From positions 1-23,462 of the forward strand of contig JAJYVC010000011.1 of the NCBI GenBank assembly GCA_021792235.1: a stretch of 23,462 nt of DNA, in the 5' to 3' direction. The notes under the pieces were generated by a model. It ran no database searches and was not told the DNA's origin. It worked only from the letters and a program-made list of their open reading frames with translations. The translations under genes were made by a program, and so were the position numbers. The DNA is from Microcaldota archaeon. Its GTDB lineage: Archaea; Micrarchaeota; Micrarchaeia; Micrarchaeales; CABMGC01. Shown here one piece after another: positions 1 through 6,837 of the stretch. The first letter of the stretch is position 1; every line of letters begins with the position of its first letter.

Positions 1-1
1 A

Positions 2-220
2 GATGAAACTGCAATTCAACTGATTCGGGCGGGTGAGATACCGCTAGCTTGCTGCGGAGGAACCCGCCCGTGCTTAGGGTTTATAAGGGGCGAAGCCCCT
101 TATTTCATAATACTCTATTCAGTTACTAGTTTCATGGATTATCTTGGTGCATTAAAGAATGCATATGAATATCTGTTCGCTGAGTTTCAGAAAGGGCGTT
201 TCTGTCCTAGACGTGCATGA
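2..220 (+). CDS. Open frame entering from the left edge; possible TnpB C-terminus (partial)
   Basis: A frame is open from the window edge to a TGA at 218-220. Its first ~36 codons read as a possible protein tail: a segment RAGEIPLACCGGTRP followed by RGEAPYF. The second motif resembles the KQEAPxF ending common in IS200/IS605-family TnpB proteins, and an 'NILRAG...' type stretch before a Gly/Cys-rich segment is also seen in that family. The zinc-finger and RuvC motifs that would prove the identity would lie outside the window. After about position 110 the translation looks like read-through rather than protein. Two strong hairpins lie inside this segment, as expected for a TnpB-associated right-end RNA, but they would also reduce confidence that the frame is coding. 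I cannot identify it firmly. Confidence 0.28.
   Translation, partial: DETAIQLIRAGEIPLACCGGTRPCLGFIRGEAPYFIILYSVTSFMDYLGALKNAYEYLFAEFQKGRFCPRRA
26..70 (+). other. GC-rich stem with internal hairpin (possible structured RNA or IS end)
   Basis: CGGGCGGGT at 26-34 is the exact reverse complement of ACCCGCCCG at 62-70, giving a 9-bp stem. Between them CCGC (41-44) can pair with GCGG (54-57), with purine-rich internal-loop segments GAGATA and AGGA on either side. The stem is much more GC-rich than its surroundings. It may be part of an omega-RNA-like scaffold or a transposon right end; the structure is seen, the function is inferred. Confidence 0.45.
83..103 (+). other. Perfect 9-bp hairpin with GAA loop
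   Basis: ATAAGGGGC (83-91) pairs completely with GCCCCTTAT (95-103) around a GAA loop. There is no clear T-run after it, so it is not an obvious archaeal terminator. Its place just after the possible TnpB tail fits a subterminal hairpin of an IS200/IS605 right end. A stand-alone RNA hairpin is the alternative. Confidence 0.5.
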
Positions 221-373
221 GACTTGCAGGAGTTCTTTTGCTATGCTCTGCCCAAACACTGCAATGTAGAACCTTAGTTTGTGCGTGTTGATGGCCCAGT
301 TAACTTCCCAGCCAAATGGCGCGATAGGTCTGATCTCGTCCTTGACTATATGGATGTCAAGTCCCTGCCAGCT
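152..373 (-). pseudogene. Start-less protein-like fragment, unidentified
   Basis: On the minus strand a 73-codon frame is open from 373 down to the TAA at 152-154. It is preceded immediately by an in-frame TAA (374-376) and has no ATG, GTG or TTG in its first ~38 codons. The translated segment between about 225 and 367 looks like real protein: IHIVKDEIRPIAPFGWEVNW followed by a stretch containing HKLRFYIAVFGQSIAKELL. The last ~20 codons look less protein-like. I do not recognise the family. The simplest reading is a gene remnant truncated at both ends, perhaps by the element end to its left. The remaining DNA to 389 is featureless. Confidence 0.3.
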
Positions 374-388
374 TTATCAATCCCCCTA

Positions 389-400
389 TTTTATATTATA
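389..400 (+). promoter_or_regulatory. Box A (TATA) for the ubiB-family gene
   Basis: TTTATATTATA lies about 45-55 bases before the ATG at 444. Transcription would start near 420-425, leaving a ~20-base leader that contains the purine-rich AGAGTGG (431-437). No other gene could use it in this orientation. Confidence 0.5.
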
Positions 401-443
401 ACTCCCCCCTAAATATATTGGGATGTAGTAAGAGTGGTAGAGT

Positions 444-2093
444 ATGGCTGGTGTATTTTCTCAGGGCAAGAGGGATCTCGTTAGGCTTACCCAGATAATG
501 GACATACTTATAAAGTATCAGTTAGGCGAAGTAGTAGACAAGGTAAGGATAGGAGAGAAGCTGCCTTTGCATCTCCGCAGACAGAAGCCAAACGAGGTAA
601 AAAAATACAAGACGCAGGAAGAGCGCATAAGGGAAATGTTTGAGGAGCTAGGAACTACGTTCGTCAAGCTTGGACAGCTGCTCAGTACAAGAGGAGACAT
701 AATAGGCCCGACATACGCCGCCGAGCTATCGAAATTGCAGGACCATATGAAACCCTTTCCCCCAGAAGAATCCAAGCACATAATAGAGGAAGAATTAGGC
801 AAACCTGTGAGCAAGATCTTTTCCAGCTTTGAGTCTGAACCCATGGCGTCAGCCTCCATAGCCCAGGTGCACCGGGCTGTGCTTAATGACGGGAGCAAGG
901 TGGTTGTTAAGGTACAGCGGCCAGGAATAGAGCAGACCATAAGGGAGGACCTTAGAATAATGCACTATCTGGCAAAAATGGCCGATAAGTACGTGCCAGA
1001 ATCACGCAGGTACGATCCCAAATATTTGGTGGATGAATTCGAGAGGTCCATACTAAAGGAGCTTAATTTCCTTAGGGAGTCAAGAAATGCCCTGCACCTA
1101 AGGGAGAATTTCAAGGACTACAAGGGCATATACGTGCCCAGGATATATGATAATTTAAGTACTAGACGCGTACTGGTTATGGAAGAGGTGCACGGTACAG
1201 ACTTATCCGAAGTCATCAAATCGCGCACAAAGAAATTCAACAAGACTCTCATTGCAAAACGGACCGCCGACGCCTTCTTCAAAATGGTGATGGAAGATGG
1301 CTTCTATCATGCTGACCTTCACCCAGGAAACATCATAATACTAGACAGGAACATAATAAGCTTCATAGATTATGGCAGAATGGACACTATAGACAAGTAC
1401 GTTGCAGAGAATATATTCCACCTTGCCACACTGGCAATAAACAACGACTCACGCGGCATAGTGGGGCATCTGGTGCGCACGGACATGCTTAGTGAGGGCT
1501 CTGATGTAGAAGCTCTGAAGGCAGATTTGACGGACCTGTTGGAGGCGTATTACACAAACAAAGTCAGCAAAGTAGAACTTGGCAACATAATGTCGGACCT
1601 TCTGGCGCTAATGGACAGGTATAATTTCAACCGCCCCAGGGAGCTAGCAGAGCTCACAAGGGCATTCTTGCTTCTGGAGGGTACAGGCATGCAGCTTGAC
1701 CCCGATTTCAGCGTAGCCGAAGAGTTTTTGGAATACACAAAAAGGACTCGATCAGGAAAGGTAAGCCTTAAGGATCTCCAGAGCAGTGTGGGCACCAACC
1801 TGGTGGACATAGAATACACTCTGCGATCCCTCCCTACGATTATCGGGAAGTTACTAAAGAGGCTTGGGGACGGTACTATAAGGGTAGAGCTGGAGCACAA
1901 AGACCTCGCAGTACTCGTTAGGGACATAGAGCAGGTAGGAACCTCGCTCTCCATATCGCTGATAATTGCAGCGGTAATAATAGGGTCGTCATTGATAGTT
2001 CCAACACATCCGCTGCTGGCCGAGCCTGTTTTCGTGATAAGCGTAGCCATAGGCGTGATATGGGCCCTGAAAACAATGTTATTTAAACCTTGA
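444..2093 (+). CDS. ubiB: UbiB/ABC1/AarF-family atypical protein kinase-like membrane protein
   Basis: A 549-residue member of the UbiB (ADCK/ABC1, COG0661) family of atypical kinase-like ATPases that act on membrane lipid or quinone metabolism. The diagnostic KxGQ motif is at 75-78 (FVKLGQLLSTR). The Ala-rich loop ASASIAQVH is at 135-143, the nucleotide-binding Lys at 156 (VKVQRP), the ELN motif at 206-208, the catalytic-loop HADLHPGN at 289-296 with Asp291, and the DFG-equivalent IDYGR at 308-312 with Asp309. Two hydrophobic segments close the protein (about 503-520 and 530-545), as is usual for the family. It is the first intact gene of the window and abuts a phasin-like gene. No quinone-biosynthesis gene is nearby, so the substrate is unknown. 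Family assignment is firm; the symbol denotes the family rather than proven ubiquinone function. Confidence 0.93.
   Translation: MAGVFSQGKRDLVRLTQIMDILIKYQLGEVVDKVRIGEKLPLHLRRQKPNEVKKYKTQEERIREMFEELGTTFVKLGQLLSTRGDIIGPTYAAELSKLQDHMKPFPPEESKHIIEEELGKPVSKIFSSFESEPMASASIAQVHRAVLNDGSKVVVKVQRPGIEQTIREDLRIMHYLAKMADKYVPESRRYDPKYLVDEFERSILKELNFLRESRNALHLRENFKDYKGIYVPRIYDNLSTRRVLVMEEVHGTDLSEVIKSRTKKFNKTLIAKRTADAFFKMVMEDGFYHADLHPGNIIILDRNIISFIDYGRMDTIDKYVAENIFHLATLAINNDSRGIVGHLVRTDMLSEGSDVEALKADLTDLLEAYYTNKVSKVELGNIMSDLLALMDRYNFNRPRELAELTRAFLLLEGTGMQLDPDFSVAEEFLEYTKRTRSGKVSLKDLQSSVGTNLVDIEYTLRSLPTIIGKLLKRLGDGTIRVELEHKDLAVLVRDIEQVGTSLSISLIIAAVIIGSSLIVPTHPLLAEPVFVISVAIGVIWALKTMLFKP
2079..2089 (+). promoter_or_regulatory. 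Box A inside the 3' end of the ubiB-family gene
   Basis: GTTATTTAAACC sits in the last codons of the upstream gene. A start site about 26-30 bases downstream (around 2108-2114) would give an almost leaderless mRNA for the ATG at 2120, which supports that start over the TTG at 2090. Confidence 0.4.
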
Positions 2094-2119
2094 ATGTTAA
2101 AATGTTAAAGGGTATTGAA

Positions 2120-2425
2120 ATGGACAAGAATATTAAAAAGGGCCTTCAGATAGGAGTTGGGGTTGCATATCTGGCCCTAGACGCTATGAACGACGCGTTG
2201 AGCAAACTCCAAAAGGATGGCAAGATAAGCAAAAAGGACAGTGAGAAGGCCGTGAGGGATATGGTCAAAGAGTATCAGACAAAAGGCAAGAAGTACGCAG
2301 CGCAGCTGCAGAAGCAAGTAGATGCAGCTCTGAAGTCAAATCAGTTCGTAACTAAAAATGATCTGAAAAGTATAAATGCGCAGATAGAGCAGCTAAACAG
2401 GCAGATAAAGAAATACATGAAGTGA
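2120..2425 (+). CDS. Phasin-like (PhaF/polyhydroxyalkanoate granule-associated family) small coiled-coil protein
   Basis: A 101-residue, Lys-rich, almost wholly helical protein. A short hydrophobic helix (GLQIGVGVAYLALDAMNDAL) is followed by the K-DGKISKKDSEKAVRDMV region, a Lys/Gln-rich amphipathic helix, then TKNDLKSINAQIEQLNRQI, a C-terminal coiled coil. This layout (hydrophobic helix, 'G.is..eg...v.el...' helix, '.sk.dl..l...i..L...i' ending) is that of phasin-related proteins (COG3937-like), which bind hydrophobic surfaces such as storage granules or membranes. An in-frame extension back to TTG 2090 or ATG 2102 is possible; ATG 2120 is preferred because of the box A spacing and an AAAGGG stretch 8 bases upstream. 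It follows the UbiB-family gene with essentially no gap. Whether it coats lipid bodies, polyester granules or membrane is unknown; no PHA synthase is seen here. Confidence 0.7.
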   Translation: MDKNIKKGLQIGVGVAYLALDAMNDALSKLQKDGKISKKDSEKAVRDMVKEYQTKGKKYAAQLQKQVDAALKSNQFVTKNDLKSINAQIEQLNRQIKKYMK

Positions 2426-2478
2426 GTAACGCACGTCATTTATACCTGTGTACTTAAAGTTATTGCCAAATTAGCACC

Positions 2479-2488
2479 ATATTTAATT
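2479..2488 (+). promoter_or_regulatory. Box A for the cupin gene
   Basis: ATATTTAATT lies 22-31 bases before the ATG at 2510 in an otherwise AT-rich 84-base gap, the spacing expected for a leaderless archaeal transcript. Confidence 0.5.
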
Positions 2489-2509
2489 ATCTAGGGTCAT
2501 CTGCTAATC

Positions 2510-2878
2510 ATGAAGGTAAAGGTTCTCGACCATTTAAAGGACGGCAAGAAGATCGAGCTAGGCAGCGGAAAGACCTTCCGTACAGTATTCAGGACAGTTG
2601 ACAGGGAAACGTGCGGTTCGGAACTTCTCGCAAGCGGAATAACCTATTTTGAGCCCGGCACATCATCATCAGTCCATAGCCATCTAAGTTCCGAAGAGAT
2701 AAATCTTGTAATAAAAGGAAGCGGCATTCTAGAGAGCGAGGGAGAGAGATTGCCATTCAAGGCAATGGACTATTTATTCATACCTAAAGGGGTGGAGCAC
2801 CGACACCATAATACTGGAAAGGAAACCCTGGTCCTTCTCTGGCTTTACACTCCTCCCGGAGAGCTGCCCAGGGATTAA
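2510..2878 (+). CDS. Single-domain cupin protein
   Basis: A 122-residue protein with both cupin motifs. Motif 1 covers 50-70, with His56, His58 and Glu62/63 in the pattern G(x)5HxH(x)3-4E(x)6G. Motif 2 covers 87-101 (DYLFIPKGVEHRHHN) with Pro92, Gly94 and His97. These residues would form a 3-His/Glu metal centre in a small beta-barrel. The length is normal for a stand-alone cupin_2 protein. The gene ends 9 bases before the TcuA-like flavoprotein and the two are probably cotranscribed, so a metal-dependent role on the same carboxylic acid substrate is plausible. The sequence alone does not separate enzyme from sugar- or acid-binding protein. Confidence 0.85.
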   Translation: MKVKVLDHLKDGKKIELGSGKTFRTVFRTVDRETCGSELLASGITYFEPGTSSSVHSHLSSEEINLVIKGSGILESEGERLPFKAMDYLFIPKGVEHRHHNTGKETLVLLWLYTPPGELPRD

Positions 2879-2887
2879 GGGGATGAC

Positions 2888-4372
2888 TTGAATCTGCCAG
2901 ATGCTGCTGATATCGTAGTGGTCGGCGCAGGCAACGCGGCTCTTACCGCAGCTTTATCTGCCTCAGAGTCCAACGCCCAGGTGCTCATCCTAGAGAAGGC
3001 ATCGCGCAGTGATCGGGGAGGCAATACTGCAATAAGCTCTGGAATGATGAGGCATTCACACGGAGGCAAAGCCGATATAATCAAGCTTGTCGATGAAACG
3101 CCGCAGTGCGGATGGGATGGCATCAGTATACCTCCATACTTCGCAGGCAGGTTTTATGATGACATAATGTCCTCAAGCAAAGGGAGAGCAGATCCTGTCC
3201 TTGCCAGGGTGCTGTCTGAAAAGTCATACGAAACTGTGCGATGGATGAAAGAAGAGCTCGGAACAAAGTTTGTACTGAACGATGCACTGGCAACCGTAAT
3301 AAACGGAGTGCTCAAATTTGAAGGACCAGAAGCGCTAAAGATAAAAGGAGGAGGCATCCATATGTCAAATGGGCTGTTTGAGAAATGTGAGGTAAGGCAC
3401 AACGTCAGCATAATGTATGGCTGCGCGGTACAGGGTCTCCTTGTGGAATCGGGGAAAGTCAATGGCGTTTCGATATCAAGGAACGGGCGGAAAGAGAAAA
3501 TAAGAGCAGGATCGGTCATATTGGGCTCCGGAGGTTTCGAATCAAGCAAGGAGCTAAGGGAAAGGTTCCTTGGTAGCAGATGGGGCATGGCAAAGGTGAG
3601 AGGAACAAGCAATAATACTGGGGAGACGATGCTAGCTGCGATAGACGCAGGCGCCATGATGTACGGTGACATGGCAGGATGCCACGCCACGCAGATAGAT
3701 GCACGGGCGCCCAATTATGGAAACCCTGGACTGGGTGACAGTACGCAGAGGTATTCTTGGCCGTACTGCATACTTGTAAATAAAGACGGCATGAGATTTG
3801 CCGACGAAGGAAAGGACTTTATCAATGTCTCGTATGCAAAACTTGCCAGGGACATACTCATGCAAAGAGATGCCGTAGCCTACCAGCTCTTCGATGGTAA
3901 AACATCTGGATTGCTCCGTGACGAGTACGGCTCGGTAACTGGAATCACCGTGCAGGCACTTGACGAGTTCAATGGCAAGATAGACGTGGATACCTGCCAG
4001 CTTATGAAGACTGTCAAGTCATTCAACAAGGGAGCAGGTAGATTGGGGAAATTCAACTCCGAAATAAGAGACGGGTGCCGTACGGAAGGAGTTGAGCCTC
4101 CAAAGTCAAACTGGGCGCAGGCCATAGATACATCTCCATTTACCGCATATCCCGTTTCTTGCGGAATCACTTACACATATGGCGGACTTAGGATAGATGA
4201 CAAAGCGCATGTCCTTCGCAAGGATGGGACATGGGTGGAAGGTCTGTATGCCACAGGCGAGATAACTGGCGGTTTCTTCTACGGTGACGCATATCCAAGA
4301 GGCACGGGCCTCATGAGAGGAGCAGTTTTTGGCAGGATAGCCGGAGCAGAAGCCAGTGCGTCATTCAAATGA
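2888..4372 (+). CDS. FAD-dependent dehydrogenase of the fumarate reductase/TcuA (tricarballylate dehydrogenase-like) family
   Basis: A 494-residue flavoprotein of the FAD_binding_2 family. The N-terminus has the dinucleotide-binding GAGNAA (13-18), Glu36 for the adenosine ribose, and RGGNT (43-47). The C-terminus has GITYTYGGLRID and the closing flavin motif YPRGTGLMRGAVFGR. The 'VVGAGNAALTAALSA...LEKAS..DRGGNT' start, the capping-domain layout and the total length fit TcuA-like enzymes, which oxidise tricarballylate to cis-aconitate, better than membrane succinate dehydrogenase, and no iron-sulfur or heme partner is nearby. The start is TTG at 2888, preceded by GGGGATGA (2879-2886); the nearer ATG at 2883 meets a stop after two codons. 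It follows the cupin by 9 bases. Substrate is uncertain: fumarate, tricarballylate and 3-ketosteroid-type substrates all occur in the superfamily. Confidence 0.8.
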   Translation: MNLPDAADIVVVGAGNAALTAALSASESNAQVLILEKASRSDRGGNTAISSGMMRHSHGGKADIIKLVDETPQCGWDGISIPPYFAGRFYDDIMSSSKGRADPVLARVLSEKSYETVRWMKEELGTKFVLNDALATVINGVLKFEGPEALKIKGGGIHMSNGLFEKCEVRHNVSIMYGCAVQGLLVESGKVNGVSISRNGRKEKIRAGSVILGSGGFESSKELRERFLGSRWGMAKVRGTSNNTGETMLAAIDAGAMMYGDMAGCHATQIDARAPNYGNPGLGDSTQRYSWPYCILVNKDGMRFADEGKDFINVSYAKLARDILMQRDAVAYQLFDGKTSGLLRDEYGSVTGITVQALDEFNGKIDVDTCQLMKTVKSFNKGAGRLGKFNSEIRDGCRTEGVEPPKSNWAQAIDTSPFTAYPVSCGITYTYGGLRIDDKAHVLRKDGTWVEGLYATGEITGGFFYGDAYPRGTGLMRGAVFGRIAGAEASASFK

Positions 4373-4377
4373 TGCCC

Positions 4378-4386
4378 TTTATTAAG
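4378..4386 (+). promoter_or_regulatory. Box A for the surface-anchored protein gene
   Basis: TTTATTAAG directly follows the TcuA-like stop codon. Its predicted start site (about 4404-4410) falls at the first ATG codons of the next gene, implying leaderless translation. Confidence 0.4.
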
Positions 4387-4402
4387 TATTAATGAAAAAT
4401 AA

Positions 4403-5155
4403 ATGATTTATATGCCTTCAGATATGTCTCAGATCCAGCATTTCCAGCCAGAAGCACCAAAGCAGAAAAGCAGATTGCCATATCTTGGACTTCTGGCACT
4501 GATAATCTTGGGCATCATCTACTATGTCTTTGTAATACAGGGCACAGTTACTAATCCAAGCGCCATAGCCAGCACAAATACTACTTCACTGGCAACTACC
4601 ACAATCAATGCCAGCCAGCGCGCTGCACTGGAATACGGTATGCGCTACCTCAACCAGAGCCTCGTTAACACATTCATGGGAAATTCGAGCTCCTATCGTG
4701 CTTATAACCTAACTAACTCCTCATATCCATATACTTTGCAATACGAGACGTATTCCTACCCTTTTAGGGGAAATGTGACTGGGGGGTGGTATGTGGTCTC
4801 AAACCTGTCAAGCAACTCTGCAATAACCACTGCAACAGAGCTACTATTCCAGATCAACATGTCGCAGGATGCTGAAGAGGCAATGTACAATGGTATAATC
4901 AACCAGACTTCCTACCTGAACAGCAGCGGAAAATTCAACATATCAAACGGCAGCGTAAACGGCGTGCATTATGAGAGTATAGTTTACTATCCTACGCCCT
5001 ACTTCGGGCGGCCATCCAGATCCCAAATATGGGTTCTTGCGTGGAAGGGTAACACCGCAGCAGAAGTGGAAGTGAGCCAGGAAGCTCAAAACATAAGCAA
5101 ATCTGGCCTTGATGCGGCTTCAACAGCCATAATAAAGGCACTTAGCATCAGCTGA
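4403..5155 (+). CDS. Membrane-anchored Asn/Ser/Thr-rich extracytoplasmic protein, unknown function
   Basis: A 250-residue protein with a short charged N-terminus, one transmembrane helix at about 26-46 (LPYLGLLALIILGIIYYVFV) and a ~200-residue outer domain. I recognise no family. The outer domain is rich in Asn, Ser, Thr and Tyr and carries about fourteen N-x-S/T sequons (for example NTT, NAS, NQS, NSS, NLT, NVT, NMS), suggesting heavy N-glycosylation in an archaeal cell envelope. There is no cleavage motif, so it is probably held as a type II-like (N-in) anchor. Three in-frame ATGs (4403, 4412, 4424) are possible starts. The gene stands alone between the flavoprotein and the TPR-AAA ATPase. 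The gene is real; its function is unknown. Confidence 0.75.
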   Translation: MIYMPSDMSQIQHFQPEAPKQKSRLPYLGLLALIILGIIYYVFVIQGTVTNPSAIASTNTTSLATTTINASQRAALEYGMRYLNQSLVNTFMGNSSSYRAYNLTNSSYPYTLQYETYSYPFRGNVTGGWYVVSNLSSNSAITTATELLFQINMSQDAEEAMYNGIINQTSYLNSSGKFNISNGSVNGVHYESIVYYPTPYFGRPSRSQIWVLAWKGNTAAEVEVSQEAQNISKSGLDAASTAIIKALSIS

Positions 5156-5190
5156 TTGGCGCCAGCTAAATGCACGGCCTCCTGTGATAG

Positions 5191-5199
5191 CTTTATTAG
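5191..5199 (+). promoter_or_regulatory. Box A for the TPR-AAA gene
   Basis: CTTTATTAG lies about 35-42 bases before the ATG at 5233. The short leader would still include AGGAGAT (5222-5228), a good ribosome site. Confidence 0.45.
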
Positions 5200-5232
5200 A
5201 TATTCTTGTCATAAAAGACCTAGGAGATAGGT

Positions 5233-6750
5233 ATGGCAGAGGATACTGCAGGAAGTGAGTCAGAATACTACTCTCTGGTAAAAAAAGGAAATGATGCATA
5301 CGATAAGGGCGACTATGCAGGGGCCCTGGATGCCTACGGAAAGGCGCTGAAAATAGCTCCAAAAAACGAGCTGCCAAAGGCAAATCAGCTTGTTGCATAT
5401 GCGTACATACACTTGAAAGATTATGAAAACGGCGAAAAGTTTGCCAAGGAAGCTATAAAGCTTAATGACAAGGATGCGATGTCATATAACCTTCTCGGAG
5501 CGGTAGGCACACACAAAAAGGATTATGACAGTGCAATAAGGTCCTATACTTCAGCAATACAGATCTCTCCTAGCGCAGCGTTTTATTCTAATAGGGCATT
5601 CTGCTATTATTCCTCAGGCAACTACAATGAGGCCCTTAACGACTATAATTCTGCGATAGAGCTGGATCAGAACGATGCTGATTCGTTCTTAGATAGGGCG
5701 CGCGTCTACATTGCATTGAACATGAAGGACAAGGCCATGAAGGACCTTAAGAAGGTGCTTGACATAAATCCCCAAAGCGAGCACGCCAAAGAGCTTCTGG
5801 AGAAGGTAACTGGCGTGCATTTGTCGCAGGAGGATCTAGAAGCTGGCCTCACTCTTTTCAGGTTCGTGGAGAAGCCAAAGGAGAACTTCAGCGATGTTGC
5901 AGACATGGCGGAGCTCAAAGAGGTGCTAAAGAGCGCCATAATCTATCCGTTCCAGAGGCCGGAACTGGCAGAGAAATACAAGATACAGGCAGGCAGTGCG
6001 GTGCTACTCTACGGCCCTCCTGGTTGCGGGAAAACTTACATATCAAAGGCAATAGCAGGCGAGTCTAAGGTCAATTTACTTGAGGGCAAGATACCTGATA
6101 TCATGCAGTTCTGGATTGATTCATCAGGAAGCAGCATACACAACCTGTTTGAGCTTGCGAGGAAGAACAAGCCGTCTGTGCTCTTCATGGATGAATTCGA
6201 TGCCCTAGGAGGGCAGCGTGAGTCAATGACTTCATCAACGCTTAGGCTGATCGTCAATTCCCTGCTTATAGAGCTTGACAGCACGTCATCCAATAATGAG
6301 GGGATACTGATAATAGCTGCCACAAACACACCATGGATGATGGACCCTGCACTAATAAGGAGCGGCAGGTTCAGGGAGCGCATCTACGTGCCTCCTCCCA
6401 CCGCAGAGGGCAGAAAGGAGCTTTTCAAGTACTACCTATCCAAAAAACCCATCGCCGAAATGGACTACGACAAGCTGGCAAAGATCACCGAATACTACTC
6501 ATCCTCTGACATAACTGACGTGTGCGAGGCTGCAGCCAAGATACCCTGGCGTGAAGCCCTGGAAAAGGGCACTGAGAGGCAGATAACCATGGGTGACCTG
6601 CTGAAAGTCATATCAGATATGAAGCCAACCATACCTTCATGGTTCGAATCAGCTGAACCATATGTCAAGCAGTATGAGAACGAATATCCGGAGCTTTTTG
6701 CTGACATAAAAGACTACTACGACAAGAAGATGGGCACTATAATAGTTTAG
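5233..6750 (+). CDS. TPR-repeat/AAA+ ATPase fusion protein
   Basis: A 505-residue cytoplasmic protein. Residues ~10-190 form about five tetratricopeptide repeats (for example NDAYDKGDYAGALDAYGKAL and NRAFCYYSSGNYNEALNDYN). The rest is a single classical AAA module: Walker A GPPGCGKT at 261-268, a pore-loop aromatic near Trp294, Walker B VLFMDE at 316-321, sensor-1 Asn365, arginine-finger region RSGRFRERI (376-384), and a C-terminal helical lid with SSSDI near 435-440. All catalytic residues appear intact. The module is closest in look to Cdc48/Vps4/katanin-type AAA proteins, where the N-terminal region recruits substrates; here TPRs take that place. It would be expected to assemble as a hexamer that remodels or unfolds proteins. 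It has its own promoter and no obvious operon partner. Substrate unknown. Confidence 0.9.
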   Translation: MAEDTAGSESEYYSLVKKGNDAYDKGDYAGALDAYGKALKIAPKNELPKANQLVAYAYIHLKDYENGEKFAKEAIKLNDKDAMSYNLLGAVGTHKKDYDSAIRSYTSAIQISPSAAFYSNRAFCYYSSGNYNEALNDYNSAIELDQNDADSFLDRARVYIALNMKDKAMKDLKKVLDINPQSEHAKELLEKVTGVHLSQEDLEAGLTLFRFVEKPKENFSDVADMAELKEVLKSAIIYPFQRPELAEKYKIQAGSAVLLYGPPGCGKTYISKAIAGESKVNLLEGKIPDIMQFWIDSSGSSIHNLFELARKNKPSVLFMDEFDALGGQRESMTSSTLRLIVNSLLIELDSTSSNNEGILIIAATNTPWMMDPALIRSGRFRERIYVPPPTAEGRKELFKYYLSKKPIAEMDYDKLAKITEYYSSSDITDVCEAAAKIPWREALEKGTERQITMGDLLKVISDMKPTIPSWFESAEPYVKQYENEYPELFADIKDYYDKKMGTIIV

Positions 6751-6788
6751 TAAAGCGCCACATCTTGCACTGGGAGAGAGTTGATCAA

Positions 6789-6798
6789 CCTTATTTAG
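6789..6798 (+). promoter_or_regulatory. Box A for the plus-strand beta-oxidation operon
   Basis: CCTTATTTAG at 6789-6798 would place the start near 6820, so the mRNA would include the ribosome site AGAAGG (6825-6830) ahead of ATG 6838. A second AT-rich candidate, CATAAATAG (6809-6817), would start transcription past that site. Confidence 0.4.
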
Positions 6799-6837
6799 TT
6801 TTCCCTAACATAAATAGATTATAAAGAAGGTTTGGGT

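Noticed and set aside
26..103. tRNA or rRNA fragment
   Set aside because: The stems do not form a cloverleaf, there is no T-loop or anticodon arrangement, and no rRNA core sequence is recognisable.
3154..3714. Minus-strand 186-residue open frame inside the TcuA-like gene
   Set aside because: It shadows a well-conserved flavoprotein, has Ser/Pro-rich low-quality composition and no ribosome site.
5120..5398. Minus-strand 92-residue frame across the start of the TPR-AAA gene
   Set aside because: It crosses a good promoter and start region of a confirmed gene and has no protein family features.
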